A DNA stretch of 21,693 nt from CAZFBA01 sp964517135. Lineage in GTDB: Bacteria > Cyanobacteriota > Vampirovibrionia > JBFMGH01. Position 1 is the stretch's first letter, and each line of letters opens with the position of its first letter. Position numbers and translations under genes: made by a program. Of this stretch, positions 14,993 to 21,693 are shown one piece after another. The stretch lies in assembly GCA_964517135.1 (NCBI GenBank), contig CAZFBA010000050.1:1-21693 (forward strand). The letters run 5' to 3'. Under the pieces are notes generated by a model. The model was not told the origin of the DNA and ran no database searches. It was given only the letters and a program-made list of their open reading frames with translations.

Positions 14993-16146
14993 ATGAAAAA
15001 AATCTATTTTGATAATGCTGCTACAACGAAAGTACGTAGAGAAGTTATTGAAACAATGCTTCCCTATTTTGATTGCCACTATGGTAACCCGGCAGGTATA
15101 CACAGTTATTCAAGAGAGGCAGAGCATGCTATAGAAAAAGCCAGAGAGATAATAGCTAAGGCTATTAATACCAGCCCTGAAGAGATTATATTTACATCAG
15201 GCGGAACAGAATCCAATAATCTTGCTATTCAGGGATATCTAAGAAAACGAAACAACAAAAATGACCACCTGCTAGCCTCAAGAGTAGAACATAATTCTGT
15301 CAAGAGAATCTGCAACCAGCTAGAACTGGAAGGTCTGGATTATAATATTATTGAAACAGACCCTTCGGGTAGAATTCTTCTTGAAGATCTTGACCTGCTC
15401 TTAAAACCAGATACAGCATTAATTAGTATTATGCATGGAAACAATGAAATAGGTACACTGCAACCTCTTGAGGATGTGCTAAAAAGAAAAAAAACATAAA
15501 TTTTATCTTTCATACTGACGCTGTTCAAACTCTGGGCAAAGTACCTTTCTGTGTTCAAAAAACAGGAGTAGATCTTGCCAGCTTCTCAGCCCACAAGCTC
15601 GGTGGCCCCAAGGGTATCGGAGCTCTTTATATCAAAAAAAATACGCCCTTGCTGCCGCTCTTTTTAGGAGGAGGTCAGGAAAAAAATTTCAGGTCAGGTA
15701 CTCTGAATGTGCCCCTGATAGCTGGCTTTGGCAGGGCAGTAGAACTTGCTATCCCTGAAATGGAAGAGAGAAAAGAATACTTATACAGCCTGCAAGAATT
15801 TATACTGGATAATTTATCTGGCATCAAAGAAATAAAACCAGACGGCCCAAAAAATTTTGATGAGAGAATACCAGGTATTCTTCACTTTACAGTAAAAGAT
15901 ATGAACCCTGAAATGCTGTTAACCGAGCTTGACAATCATGGCATTGCAGCCTCAAGTGGTGCTGCTTGTGGAAACTCAAAAAAAGGTATCTCACATGTCT
16001 TAAAAGCTATAGGTTACAGTAAAAACGACAATATAGCTCCTTTAAGAATTTCACTCAGCAGAGATAACACAGAACAAGAATGTATTTATTTTTGCAATAC
16101 AATTAAAAGCATAATTATAAAGAACAAAAACACCCGGCCTCTATAA
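14993..16146 (+). pseudogene. nifS: cysteine desulfurase (NifS/IscS type) split by a -1 frameshift
   Basis: The product should be a PLP enzyme that takes sulfur from cysteine for Fe-S clusters or thio-modified tRNA. Frame 1 (14993-15499, 168 residues) has YFDNAATT, NPAGIHSYSREAE, GGTESNN and HGNNEIGTLQP, then ends in TAA after an A8 run (15487-15494). The second half continues one base back as NINFIFHTDAVQTLGK, with the PLP lysine in SFSAHKLGGPKG, GGGQEKNFRSGT, and the active Cys in SSGAACGNS, ending at 16146. Joined, it gives about 384 residues, the normal family length, with every key residue kept. The 0-frame codons at the run form A AAA AAA, a -1 slippery heptamer. It may be a pseudogene, a base-calling error (A8 for A9), or a gene rescued by slippage. 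No clear SD; it is probably coupled to the upstream gene. Confidence 0.85.
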
Positions 16147-16246
16147 TCTGTAATCTATACATTACTTTCAAGGATCAGTATACCAGGTATTATTAGTTAG
16201 CTTTATAATACTTAATAATTTATAATATAAGCTCTGACAGATTATA
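16142..16246. repeat. distant inverted repeat flanking the convergent gene gap
   Basis: TATAATCTGT (16142-16151, overlapping the cysteine desulfurase stop codon) and ACAGATTATA (16237-16246) are perfectly complementary across 85 bases. It could be chance in AT-rich DNA or the ends of a small relic element. Confidence 0.35.
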
Positions 16247-16255
16247 AAACCCTGA

Positions 16256-16936
16256 TCAGTTAATAAAATCTCTGGCTTTGGTCATAGCTTTGATGGCATG
16301 CTTTTTAATTTCAGGGTTATGGTGTCTTGAAGCCCTGTAGAGTGCCGATATGACAGACTTATTGTTTTTATCCTTGCGTGAGAGTTCACCGAGCGCCCAG
16401 GTACTAAGGGCAAGTATATCATCGTTATTATTCACATCTTTTACAGCTTTTACCAGTGCCGGTATAGCTTCAGGATTTTTTATTTCCCCTAACTTCCATG
16501 CAGCAACACATTTAGCATCTTCTTCTCCTCTTTCCAGCAGGTCAGTAAGATAAGGCACTGCCGGATTACCTATCATGCCAAGAGCATCAGCAGCAGCATA
16601 GAATACCTCATTATTAACATCTGACAGGGCATTTATCAGAAAAGGTATAGCCTTTTCGCCTACCATACCAAACGCCTGTACAACATAATTTCTGACAATC
16701 GGGCTTTCGTCATCCAGGCAATATTGAAGTTTATCAATAGAGACGTCACCAAGTTTAGCCATGCCCAGTGCAACAGCAGACCTGACTTCTGGTAGTTCTT
16801 TTTGATCCTGCAAAACTTCAGTCAGAACAGGCAGAGATTTTTTGTTATAAAACTTTATCAACGCAAGAATAGCGCTGTAACGGTCTTCTGGCAACAGCTC
16901 CCTGTTTTTTAACTGGTCGATCAAGCCATTAATCAT
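16256..16936 (-). CDS. HEAT-repeat (PBS lyase-like) protein
   Basis: This 226-residue protein is built almost wholly of helical repeats of about 31 residues. Each has the pattern of EZ/PBS-lyase HEAT repeats, for example VRSAVALGMAKLGD, VRNYVVQAFGMVGEKAIPFL, VFYAAADALGMIGNPAVPYL, AKCVAAWKLGEIKNPEAIPAL and LALSTWALGELSR; six to seven repeats fit. Such proteins are scaffolds, and in photosynthetic bacteria some attach bilins, but nothing here suggests phycobilisomes. There is no signal peptide. The SD is weak. It converges on the cysteine desulfurase gene. Confidence 0.85.
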   Translation of the reverse strand: MINGLIDQLKNRELLPEDRYSAILALIKFYNKKSLPVLTEVLQDQKELPEVRSAVALGMAKLGDVSIDKLQYCLDDESPIVRNYVVQAFGMVGEKAIPFLINALSDVNNEVFYAAADALGMIGNPAVPYLTDLLERGEEDAKCVAAWKLGEIKNPEAIPALVKAVKDVNNNDDILALSTWALGELSRKDKNNKSVISALYRASRHHNPEIKKHAIKAMTKARDFIN

Positions 16937-17105
16937 AGATATCTTAAGAGATTACTGTACCCTACTACTTCAATTGTAGCATTTCTTTGCTCTTTTTTAA
17001 AGCCTTAAAATATCTTTTTTATTAACTGCAGTACCCTTTTCAGCCTGCTATCAGGGGAAGATGGCTTAATAAAAAGTATTAACAAATTTTAAAAACCGCT
17101 AAATT

Positions 17106-18041
17106 CTAAGATTTAGAATATCGTATACCCTGACAGCTGCCTCTGCGCTCGAGTTCATAATCAATCTGGTTAAGCAGTTCAAATTTTTTGCTCAGCCAGC
17201 GTGGAGCTACAAGAATTTTCTTCAGTCCGTTACCGGCCATCCGGTGTATGGTAATAGAAGGGGATAAATTTTCAAGGAAATCAGCTACAGCAGTTACATA
17301 TTCTTGCTGGCTTAGTGGTTCAAAGTCGCCGTTTAAGTATATAGGTTCAAGTGAGGTATTTTTTAAGACACACAGAAGGTGAATTTTAACCCCATCTACA
17401 CCGAGATCTGAAATGTATCTGGCAGTTTCAATCATCTGGCTGGCTGATTCACCAGGCAGGCCAAGTATAACATGAGCACAGATATTGACATCAGGTGCAT
17501 ATTTTTTTGTTATTTCTATTGCATTGTTAAATTGATCCAGTGTATGGCCTCTGTTGATAAGCTTTAGTGAATTTTCATGTATAGTTTGAAGGCCATATTC
17601 AAGCCATACGTAATAATTTTTAGAATAAGTCTGTATAAGAGAGAGTTTTTCAGCATCCACGCAGTCAGGCCTGGTTGCTATTGAGAGTCCTGCAACATCT
17701 TCAAAGCATAGAGCCTCATCATAGATACTTTTAAGTTTATCTACTGGCCCATAAGTATTGGAATAAGCCTGAAAATAAGATATAAATTTCTTTGCTTTAA
17801 ATCGATGTCGGAGTTTTTTCATACCCACATCAAGTTGTTTGCTTATTGGCCAGCAACTTTCCTGTGCTTGAGAAAATGACCCACCTTCATCGCAATAAAT
17901 ACACCCCAGCGAAGATAGCTTTCCATCTCTATTAGGACAACTAAAACCAGCATCCAGTGTTACCTTATACACTTTGCAGCCAAAAAGGTTTTTCAGATGC
18001 TGGCTATACAGTCTATATCGTTTAACTTCTTGAATTGACAT
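17106..18041 (-). CDS. TIGR01212-family radical SAM protein (YhcC/YtqA-like)
   Basis: This is a 311-residue protein, the usual family length. The Fe-S cluster Cys residues are in FSCPNRDGKLSSLGCIYCDEGG: Cys35, Cys47 and Cys50, the wide CX11CX2C spacing of this family rather than the usual CX3CX2C. Further family blocks are YFQAYSNTYGPVDKL, GLSIATRPDC, VWLEYGLQTIHENSLKLINRGH, HVILGLPGE and GVKIHLLCVLKNTSLEPIY. The B. subtilis homologue YtqA has been linked (as MnmL) to making mnm5s2U in tRNA; that this copy does the same is inference. The ytqB/mnmM partner is not here. It follows the small zinc ribbon gene by 19 bases on the same strand and has only a weak SD. Confidence 0.9.
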   Translation of the reverse strand: MSIQEVKRYRLYSQHLKNLFGCKVYKVTLDAGFSCPNRDGKLSSLGCIYCDEGGSFSQAQESCWPISKQLDVGMKKLRHRFKAKKFISYFQAYSNTYGPVDKLKSIYDEALCFEDVAGLSIATRPDCVDAEKLSLIQTYSKNYYVWLEYGLQTIHENSLKLINRGHTLDQFNNAIEITKKYAPDVNICAHVILGLPGESASQMIETARYISDLGVDGVKIHLLCVLKNTSLEPIYLNGDFEPLSQQEYVTAVADFLENLSPSITIHRMAGNGLKKILVAPRWLSKKFELLNQIDYELERRGSCQGIRYSKS

Positions 18042-18060
18042 TCACAATCAAAGCTATTCT

Positions 18061-18267
18061 TTAAGAATGTTTGAATGCCTCCTGCATTCTTTCACCATCA
18101 GCAGATTCATAAAAATCTGGTGGCGGATACAGATAGTGCTCACCGCAAGTAGGGCAAACGACTTCCTGACTGATGCCTTTTTGCGTAATTATAGCAACTT
18201 CAAAAAGCGACTTGCAGCCAGAGGTCTGACACCTTATAGCCCAGGTTGGTCTGATGATTCTTGCCAT
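18061..18267 (-). CDS. small zinc-ribbon protein
   Basis: This is a 68-residue protein with Cys13, Cys18, Cys38 and Cys41 (RCQTSGC and VCPTCG) as a four-Cys zinc site, a Pro-rich linker (YLYPPPDFY) and an acidic helical tail. There is no membrane segment. AAAGGAGAG lies upstream of the ATG and is a strong SD. It is first in a two-gene unit with the radical SAM gene (19 bases apart). Its role is unknown; an accessory part in nucleic-acid or protein binding would be typical of such ribbons. Confidence 0.75.
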   Translation of the reverse strand: MARIIRPTWAIRCQTSGCKSLFEVAIITQKGISQEVVCPTCGEHYLYPPPDFYESADGERMQEAFKHS

Positions 18268-18309
18268 TAATCTCTCCTTTAAAAAAGATTTATTGTTCTA
18301 GTTTCCAAT

Positions 18310-18339
18310 ATTATACATAAATACCCGGTCTTAATTCAA
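18310..18339 (-). promoter_or_regulatory. promoter of the zinc ribbon/radical SAM unit
   Basis: On the minus strand TTGAAT (18339-18334) and TATAAT (18315-18310) are 18 bases apart. They lie about 45 bases before the 18267 ATG. Confidence 0.6.
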
Positions 18340-18506
18340 ATAATGGTTTAAAAAGTCAGCTATGAAAGCTACAGAAAGAAAGAGATTTTTAACGGCTTAT
18401 TCAATAAGAAAAAAAATTGTAACGATTAATTCACAAACCAATAAAAACAAGCAAAAATAGTGCTTGAGGATCTTTAAACATTTAAGCATAGATAACCGGG
18501 GGAAAA

Positions 18507-19502
18507 ATGGTTCAGTCTATCTACAATAACTACTCTCCACAGTATAACTATAATTATCAGGCGATGCCCGGGCATATTCAGCCACGTTTGCCCTCAGGGT
18601 ATAATGATATTGCTGCACAATATAACCCACAACCGCCTTTAATGCCGCATCCTGTTATGCAGCAGTTTGTACAGAGAGTTCCCGGGTATATCTATCAAAA
18701 CTATTATGATCCTCAGACTGCCCCTGTAGTGCAGTCTATATTTGATCGATCTTTGAACAATCAGTTATATTACCCGTCTAACTCCGTGCAGAATGCTGTA
18801 AAGCAGGCACCAGCGTATAATACTGTTCAAAATCAGGTGCCATCCACAGTTGATTGTTGCCCCTGGATTCAGGATCAAGAATTAAAGTTTGCACTCAATA
18901 AACTGGCAGAAATTACTCACGACCCGGCAGATATTCAGCACCTCAACAGTATGGGTATTTATCCTCCTTTCAACAGTGGCAAAGAAGCCCTTGATTTAAT
19001 TGTCAACAATCAGGTAAAAGTCAACTTTGCAGACTTCGGAGATTCACTTGCTCACGCACAGTATGATAATGCCAATAATACAATAAGCATAAACCAGAAA
19101 TACAGAGGTAAAATGACGCTGCCGATGGCACTGGCTATAGCCTGTGCACTCTATCACGAAGCAGGTCACGCAAAAGACAGAGATGATGTTTCATCCATAC
19201 AGGAAGAACTTAATTGTCTGGCTTTGAATGTTCTGGGTTATCGCTATCAACAAAGATATTACCCGGATATTATCAACAATGCTTCAGGAGATTCGAGACT
19301 TATTAACGATGGTGTAGCATTGTATCCGAAGCTTTTCTTTGATTCAGACCCTGCTAAAACAGGTCTAATTAACAGGGTTAGCGAAAAGTATGGCTTTTTA
19401 CCTTTGACTTCACCCAATCATGAGATGAAGAATAAACCATTACCTCTTATTATTAAAGAAAACCACGTTATGCAAAATAACCATAACTTACAGCAGGCCT
19501 GA
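18507..19502 (+). CDS. putative zinc metalloprotease with Tyr/Gln/Pro-rich N-terminus
   Basis: This is a 331-residue protein. Residues 1-110 are low in complexity and rich in Tyr, Asn, Gln and Pro. Residues 120-300 form the ordered part. The motif ALYHEAGHAKD gives His217, Glu218 and His221 (HExxH), and SIQEELNCLALNVL 12-13 residues later offers Glu233 or Glu234 as the third zinc ligand, a spacing like that of ImmA/IrrE-type (M78) peptidases. Around it, LPMALAIACALYHEAGH fits the active-site helix. There is no clear signal peptide or membrane segment. The SD is unusual, GGGGGA four bases before the ATG, and could pair with the TCCCCC motifs of the candidate small RNA at 420-549. Family placement beyond the motif is not certain. 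Confidence 0.7.
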   Translation: MVQSIYNNYSPQYNYNYQAMPGHIQPRLPSGYNDIAAQYNPQPPLMPHPVMQQFVQRVPGYIYQNYYDPQTAPVVQSIFDRSLNNQLYYPSNSVQNAVKQAPAYNTVQNQVPSTVDCCPWIQDQELKFALNKLAEITHDPADIQHLNSMGIYPPFNSGKEALDLIVNNQVKVNFADFGDSLAHAQYDNANNTISINQKYRGKMTLPMALAIACALYHEAGHAKDRDDVSSIQEELNCLALNVLGYRYQQRYYPDIINNASGDSRLINDGVALYPKLFFDSDPAKTGLINRVSEKYGFLPLTSPNHEMKNKPLPLIIKENHVMQNNHNLQQA

Positions 19503-19763
19503 TTAATAAGTTTTTTTAACTTGTACAGTTATATCAGCTGGCTAAAACCCCGCCTGACTAAAAGAATGTTCCATTAAGCACCTTTTACTTGCTATTTGTT
19601 CTAATTTATCCTTTCGTATATTTTATAATATCGTAAATTTTGATTACGATTTTACTAAAATATCTTAATTTTTTCAAAAAAATGATCTATAATTATATTA
19701 ACAGGGCAAAACAAACACAATTATAAAGGGATCACTATTTAATTCAACAAAGGTAAAACAGCT

Positions 19764-20609
19764 ATGACAGACAACCTTGATATAATAACATATTTAGACA
19801 AAACAGACTCAACTAATACAGATGTTGCTGAATCTAAAGAGGTAATAGAAGACCTGAAGCCTGCTAGAATACCTTTTGTTTATATACTGACAGGCCTGAC
19901 AATATTACTCTCGCTGGCTGTATTTAATCAGGCTATGAACTATTCAAAGATGACATCAGAAGTTAATGACCTTAAACAGGAGCTTAAAAGCCTGAAAGCT
20001 ATTAATAGCAATACTCTGCAAGAACCTGCAACTTTCAGAGTGTCTGAAAATACCCCGGCTAATTATAAAAGCAATACACCTCAGAACGTTGTAACAGAAG
20101 ATGTTTCAAATGTTCAAAAGCTCTATATGCCTTCAATAACTACATCAAGTTCAATTCTTGATAAAACAGCTAGACCTGAAACGGTTTCTCAATATGCTTA
20201 TACCGGTTATACTTCAAATAATTCAACTATTGCTGCAAAAAAGCTTGAAGAAAGACTACTGGAAATAATACAGCAAGACATAAGCATAGATAATATTGAT
20301 AAAACAACTAAATACAAGATTATAGATCTTTTAAACAATATTGATAGTGAGCAGTTAAGTGATAAAGATGCCGAAAACCTTTCCCGGGTACTTACCTTCA
20401 TACAAAACACCCGACCCCTTAATACCCGAAAATATAAACCCGGGAAAGTTTCTATTAATTATCCTGACCCGTCGTTGCTGGATTCAGATCCGCTGGGCTA
20501 TACGATGAAGCATCTGGATGAGACAAGAAACATTTATGGAAGCGTGATAGCTAATCTTCAGGCAGTAGAATATCGCTTAAAACAATCACAACAGGTTAAT
20601 AGCCATTAA
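19764..20609 (+). CDS. membrane-anchored protein with coiled coil, unknown
   Basis: This is a 281-residue protein. A polar N-terminus of about 35 residues precedes one membrane helix (IPFVYILTGLTILLSLAVF, 36-54) and a probable coiled coil (MTSEVNDLKQELKSLKA, 63-79). A long Ser/Thr/Asn-rich linker then leads to a helical C-terminal part (165-281) with LEERLLEIIQQ and IIDLLNNIDSEQL. Topology is likely N-in with the bulk outside, but this is inferred. No family was recognised. AAAGG lies about nine bases before the ATG, and a TATAAT (19688-19693) upstream has only a weak -35. Confidence 0.7.
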   Translation: MTDNLDIITYLDKTDSTNTDVAESKEVIEDLKPARIPFVYILTGLTILLSLAVFNQAMNYSKMTSEVNDLKQELKSLKAINSNTLQEPATFRVSENTPANYKSNTPQNVVTEDVSNVQKLYMPSITTSSSILDKTARPETVSQYAYTGYTSNNSTIAAKKLEERLLEIIQQDISIDNIDKTTKYKIIDLLNNIDSEQLSDKDAENLSRVLTFIQNTRPLNTRKYKPGKVSINYPDPSLLDSDPLGYTMKHLDETRNIYGSVIANLQAVEYRLKQSQQVNSH

Positions 20610-20610
20610 A

Positions 20611-20640
20611 AGACTGATGCATAACAATAATTATAGATTA
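20611..20640 (+). repeat. R2 repeat, left part of the split copy G
   Basis: AGACTGATGCATAACAATAA and the following TTATAGATT match the first 30 bases of the R2 head at 9651. The head then stops at the MazF stop codon (20638-20640). The missing rest of the head resumes at about 21337, beyond the toxin-antitoxin genes. Confidence 0.65.
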
Positions 20641-20982
20641 TTTTATATTCAGGTGAATTTTCAGTTTTTCCGCAACATCATTCATTGTTGCTTCATTAAG
20701 AATGCCTATTTTATTTCTTAACCTTTGTTGATCAAATGTTGAAATGTCTGGTATTCTCAAAAGACTTTCTTTATCTAAGTTATTATCAGCATCTGGATTA
20801 ACAATGATCGTAACAGGTAAAGGTTTAACCTGACCTGTGAAAGGTATAACTGTTACCTTTGGCGTTATTCTATTAAAAAGATCATTAGATATTATTAGGG
20901 CTGGTCTTTCTTTTTTTATTTCAGTTCCAAGTGCCGGTTCAAAATCTAATAACCAGATTTCTCCTCTTTTAGGGTATGTCAT
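20638..20982 (-). CDS. mazF: MazF/PemK-family endoribonuclease toxin
   Basis: This is a 114-residue protein of usual MazF length, a ribosome-independent mRNA interferase when freed from its antitoxin. Family blocks are KRGEIWLLDFEPALGTEIKKERPALIISNDLFN (given here as the conserved opening: RGEIWLLDF, then RPALIISND), KVTVIPFTG, and LRIPDISTFDQQRLRNKIGIL near the end. AGGAA lies before the ATG inside the gap of 11 bases after the antitoxin stop, so the antitoxin is made first. The stop codon touches the broken end of an R2 repeat. Confidence 0.92.
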   Translation of the reverse strand: MTYPKRGEIWLLDFEPALGTEIKKERPALIISNDLFNRITPKVTVIPFTGQVKPLPVTIIVNPDADNNLDKESLLRIPDISTFDQQRLRNKIGILNEATMNDVAEKLKIHLNIK

Positions 20983-20993
20983 GATTATTATTC

Positions 20994-21227
20994 CTATAAA
21001 TCTTTTCCAACATCATGAGCAGCAGCAGCTTCCCATGCTTTCCATTCATCCTTATCATCTTCTTCATATAATTTAGCATATTCTTCATAGGCTTTTTCAA
21101 GTTCTTTTAATTCTTTTTGTTGTTTATATTCTTTTAAAATAGTCACAATTGTACCACTCCTATTGTTCCCTAAGGTATCAATAAAGTTTAACACATCCTC
21201 TGGTAAAGATACTGATACTTTAGGCAT
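20994..21227 (-). CDS. MazE-type ribbon-helix-helix antitoxin
   Basis: This is a 77-residue protein. Residues 1-40 look like a ribbon-helix-helix DNA-binding unit: the strand MPKVSVSLPEDVLNFI, then the helix after NNRSGTIVTILKEYK. The C-terminal half is acidic and helical (ELEKAYEEYAKLYEEDDKDEW), as in antitoxin tails that cover the toxin. It should bind MazF and repress its own operon. AGGAGG lies ten bases before the ATG, and a TATAAT (minus strand, 21251-21246) just upstream is a likely -10 without a good -35. It is first in the unit. Confidence 0.85.
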   Translation of the reverse strand: MPKVSVSLPEDVLNFIDTLGNNRSGTIVTILKEYKQQKELKELEKAYEEYAKLYEEDDKDEWKAWEAAAAHDVGKDL

Positions 21228-21336
21228 AATATTATAACCTCCTTTATTATACTCTTATATGGTAGCATAAATTAGGGGTAAATTTAATACATCCAATAGA
21301 GTATGTAAATGAATATAAACGTTTAAAAATAAACTA

Positions 21337-21390
21337 CTTTTTTCAATAATTTTAAAAGTAAAGATATGGGTTTTGACCTCATTGATAAAG
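21337..21390 (+). repeat. R2 repeat, right part of the split copy G
   Basis: TTCAATAATTTTAAAAGTAA followed by AGATATGGG continues the R2 head broken at 20640. The next bases (CCTCATTGATAAAG) are shared with copy E at 12336. The cargo that follows is the structured segment at 21397-21532. Confidence 0.65.
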
Positions 21391-21396
21391 ACTTGC

Positions 21397-21532
21397 TGAG
21401 AAAGATCACAAGGAATCACTCAATACCCCGGGGTATAGCCTGCAAAGCAAGCGAAAGGGTTATAATCCTCTGTAAACATGACCCCAAACAGGCTCGAGCA
21501 GGCGAACACTTGAGCCTGGGTGATCTTTCTTA
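21397..21532 (+). ncRNA. candidate structured RNA closed by a 13-bp stem
   Basis: AGAAAGATCAC (21399-21409) pairs perfectly with GTGATCTTTCT (21520-21530), extended by two more pairs outside. Inside are two further stems. One is GGGGTATAGCC (21430-21440) with GGTTATAATCC (21458-21468), one mismatch. The other is CAGGCTCGAG (21489-21498) with CTTGAGCCTG (21509-21518), with the loop CAGGCGAACA. A 14-base palindrome, ATACCCCGGGGTAT (21423-21436), offers an alternative fold. No open frame covers it. The layout is a closed multi-branch junction. It fits no RNA family that I recognise, and may be the cargo of an R2 element instead of an expressed RNA. Confidence 0.45.
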
Positions 21533-21620
21533 ATCGTATTTTGATTAGAAAAACCCTCTCTTTAGAGCGTGTAAAGTCTTAAGTGCAATTGTGAAAAGTT
21601 TTTGCTTCTTTTTTCAAAAA

Positions 21621-21693
<73 letters not shown>

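Noticed and set aside
17106..18041. The radical SAM gene as the missing AmmeMemoRadiSam enzyme
   Set aside because: The CX11CX2C spacing and the other blocks are those of the TIGR01212 (YhcC/YtqA) family, and the gene is 3 kb away on another unit.
21397..21532. Retron RNA, SRP RNA, tmRNA or RNase P RNA
   Set aside because: Flanking inverted repeats resemble a retron layout, but there is no reverse transcriptase in the window and the conserved sequence signatures of the other RNAs are absent.

Overview
The window is a contig end of about 21.7 kb from an AT-rich (roughly one third GC) bacterium that uses the standard bacterial code and purine-rich Shine-Dalgarno (SD) sites. Its genes include a solitary EF-G-like GTPase, an MEMO/AMMECR1 pair, a TIGR01212 radical SAM enzyme and SpeD, together with secreted or tail-rich proteins carrying short 'SF' motifs. 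I lean towards a non-photosynthetic relative of Cyanobacteria (Melainabacteria/Vampirovibrionia-like), but only as an inference; no rRNA or clade marker is present. No tRNA, rRNA, CRISPR array, prophage or complete insertion sequence was seen. The last 53 bases are pure G and look like a sequencing artefact.

Layout. 1-931 has no recognisable gene but holds repeats and a strong small-RNA candidate with four C-rich motifs and two tandem terminators. 932-6939 carries small, mostly uncharacterised genes: a lipoprotein, a helical protein, a double zf-TFIIB protein, a membrane-anchored zinc ribbon, an atypical kinase-like protein, a beta-propeller protein, a parvulin lipoprotein and a STAS protein. 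7386-9476 encodes an EF-G2-type translational GTPase. 10162-12197 has a membrane-anchored unknown protein, proC and speD. 12716-14050 encodes the amrA/amrB pair. 14464-16146 is a secreted protein followed by a cysteine desulfurase gene broken at an A8 run. 16256-18267 holds a HEAT-repeat protein, the radical SAM enzyme and a zinc ribbon protein. 18507-20609 has a putative zinc metalloprotease and a membrane-anchored coiled-coil protein. 20638-21227 is a MazF/MazE-type toxin-antitoxin pair.

The intergenic spaces are rich in two dispersed repeat families. R1 is an element of about 85-90 bp with imperfect inverted ends (core CTCTGAwTAATT), like a miniature transposable element. R2 has a conserved AT-rich head of about 70 bp (from ACTAATGCATAAC to AAGATATGGG), after which several copies carry a different hairpin or larger structured segment. 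One R2 copy is split by the toxin-antitoxin cassette, and the same copy ends in a segment of about 135 nt that folds into a closed multi-stem structure.

The most interesting points are the C-rich small-RNA candidate, the R2 family with variable structured cargo, the structured segment near 21.4-21.53 kb, and the cysteine desulfurase whose halves are both intact but separated at A AAA AAA.
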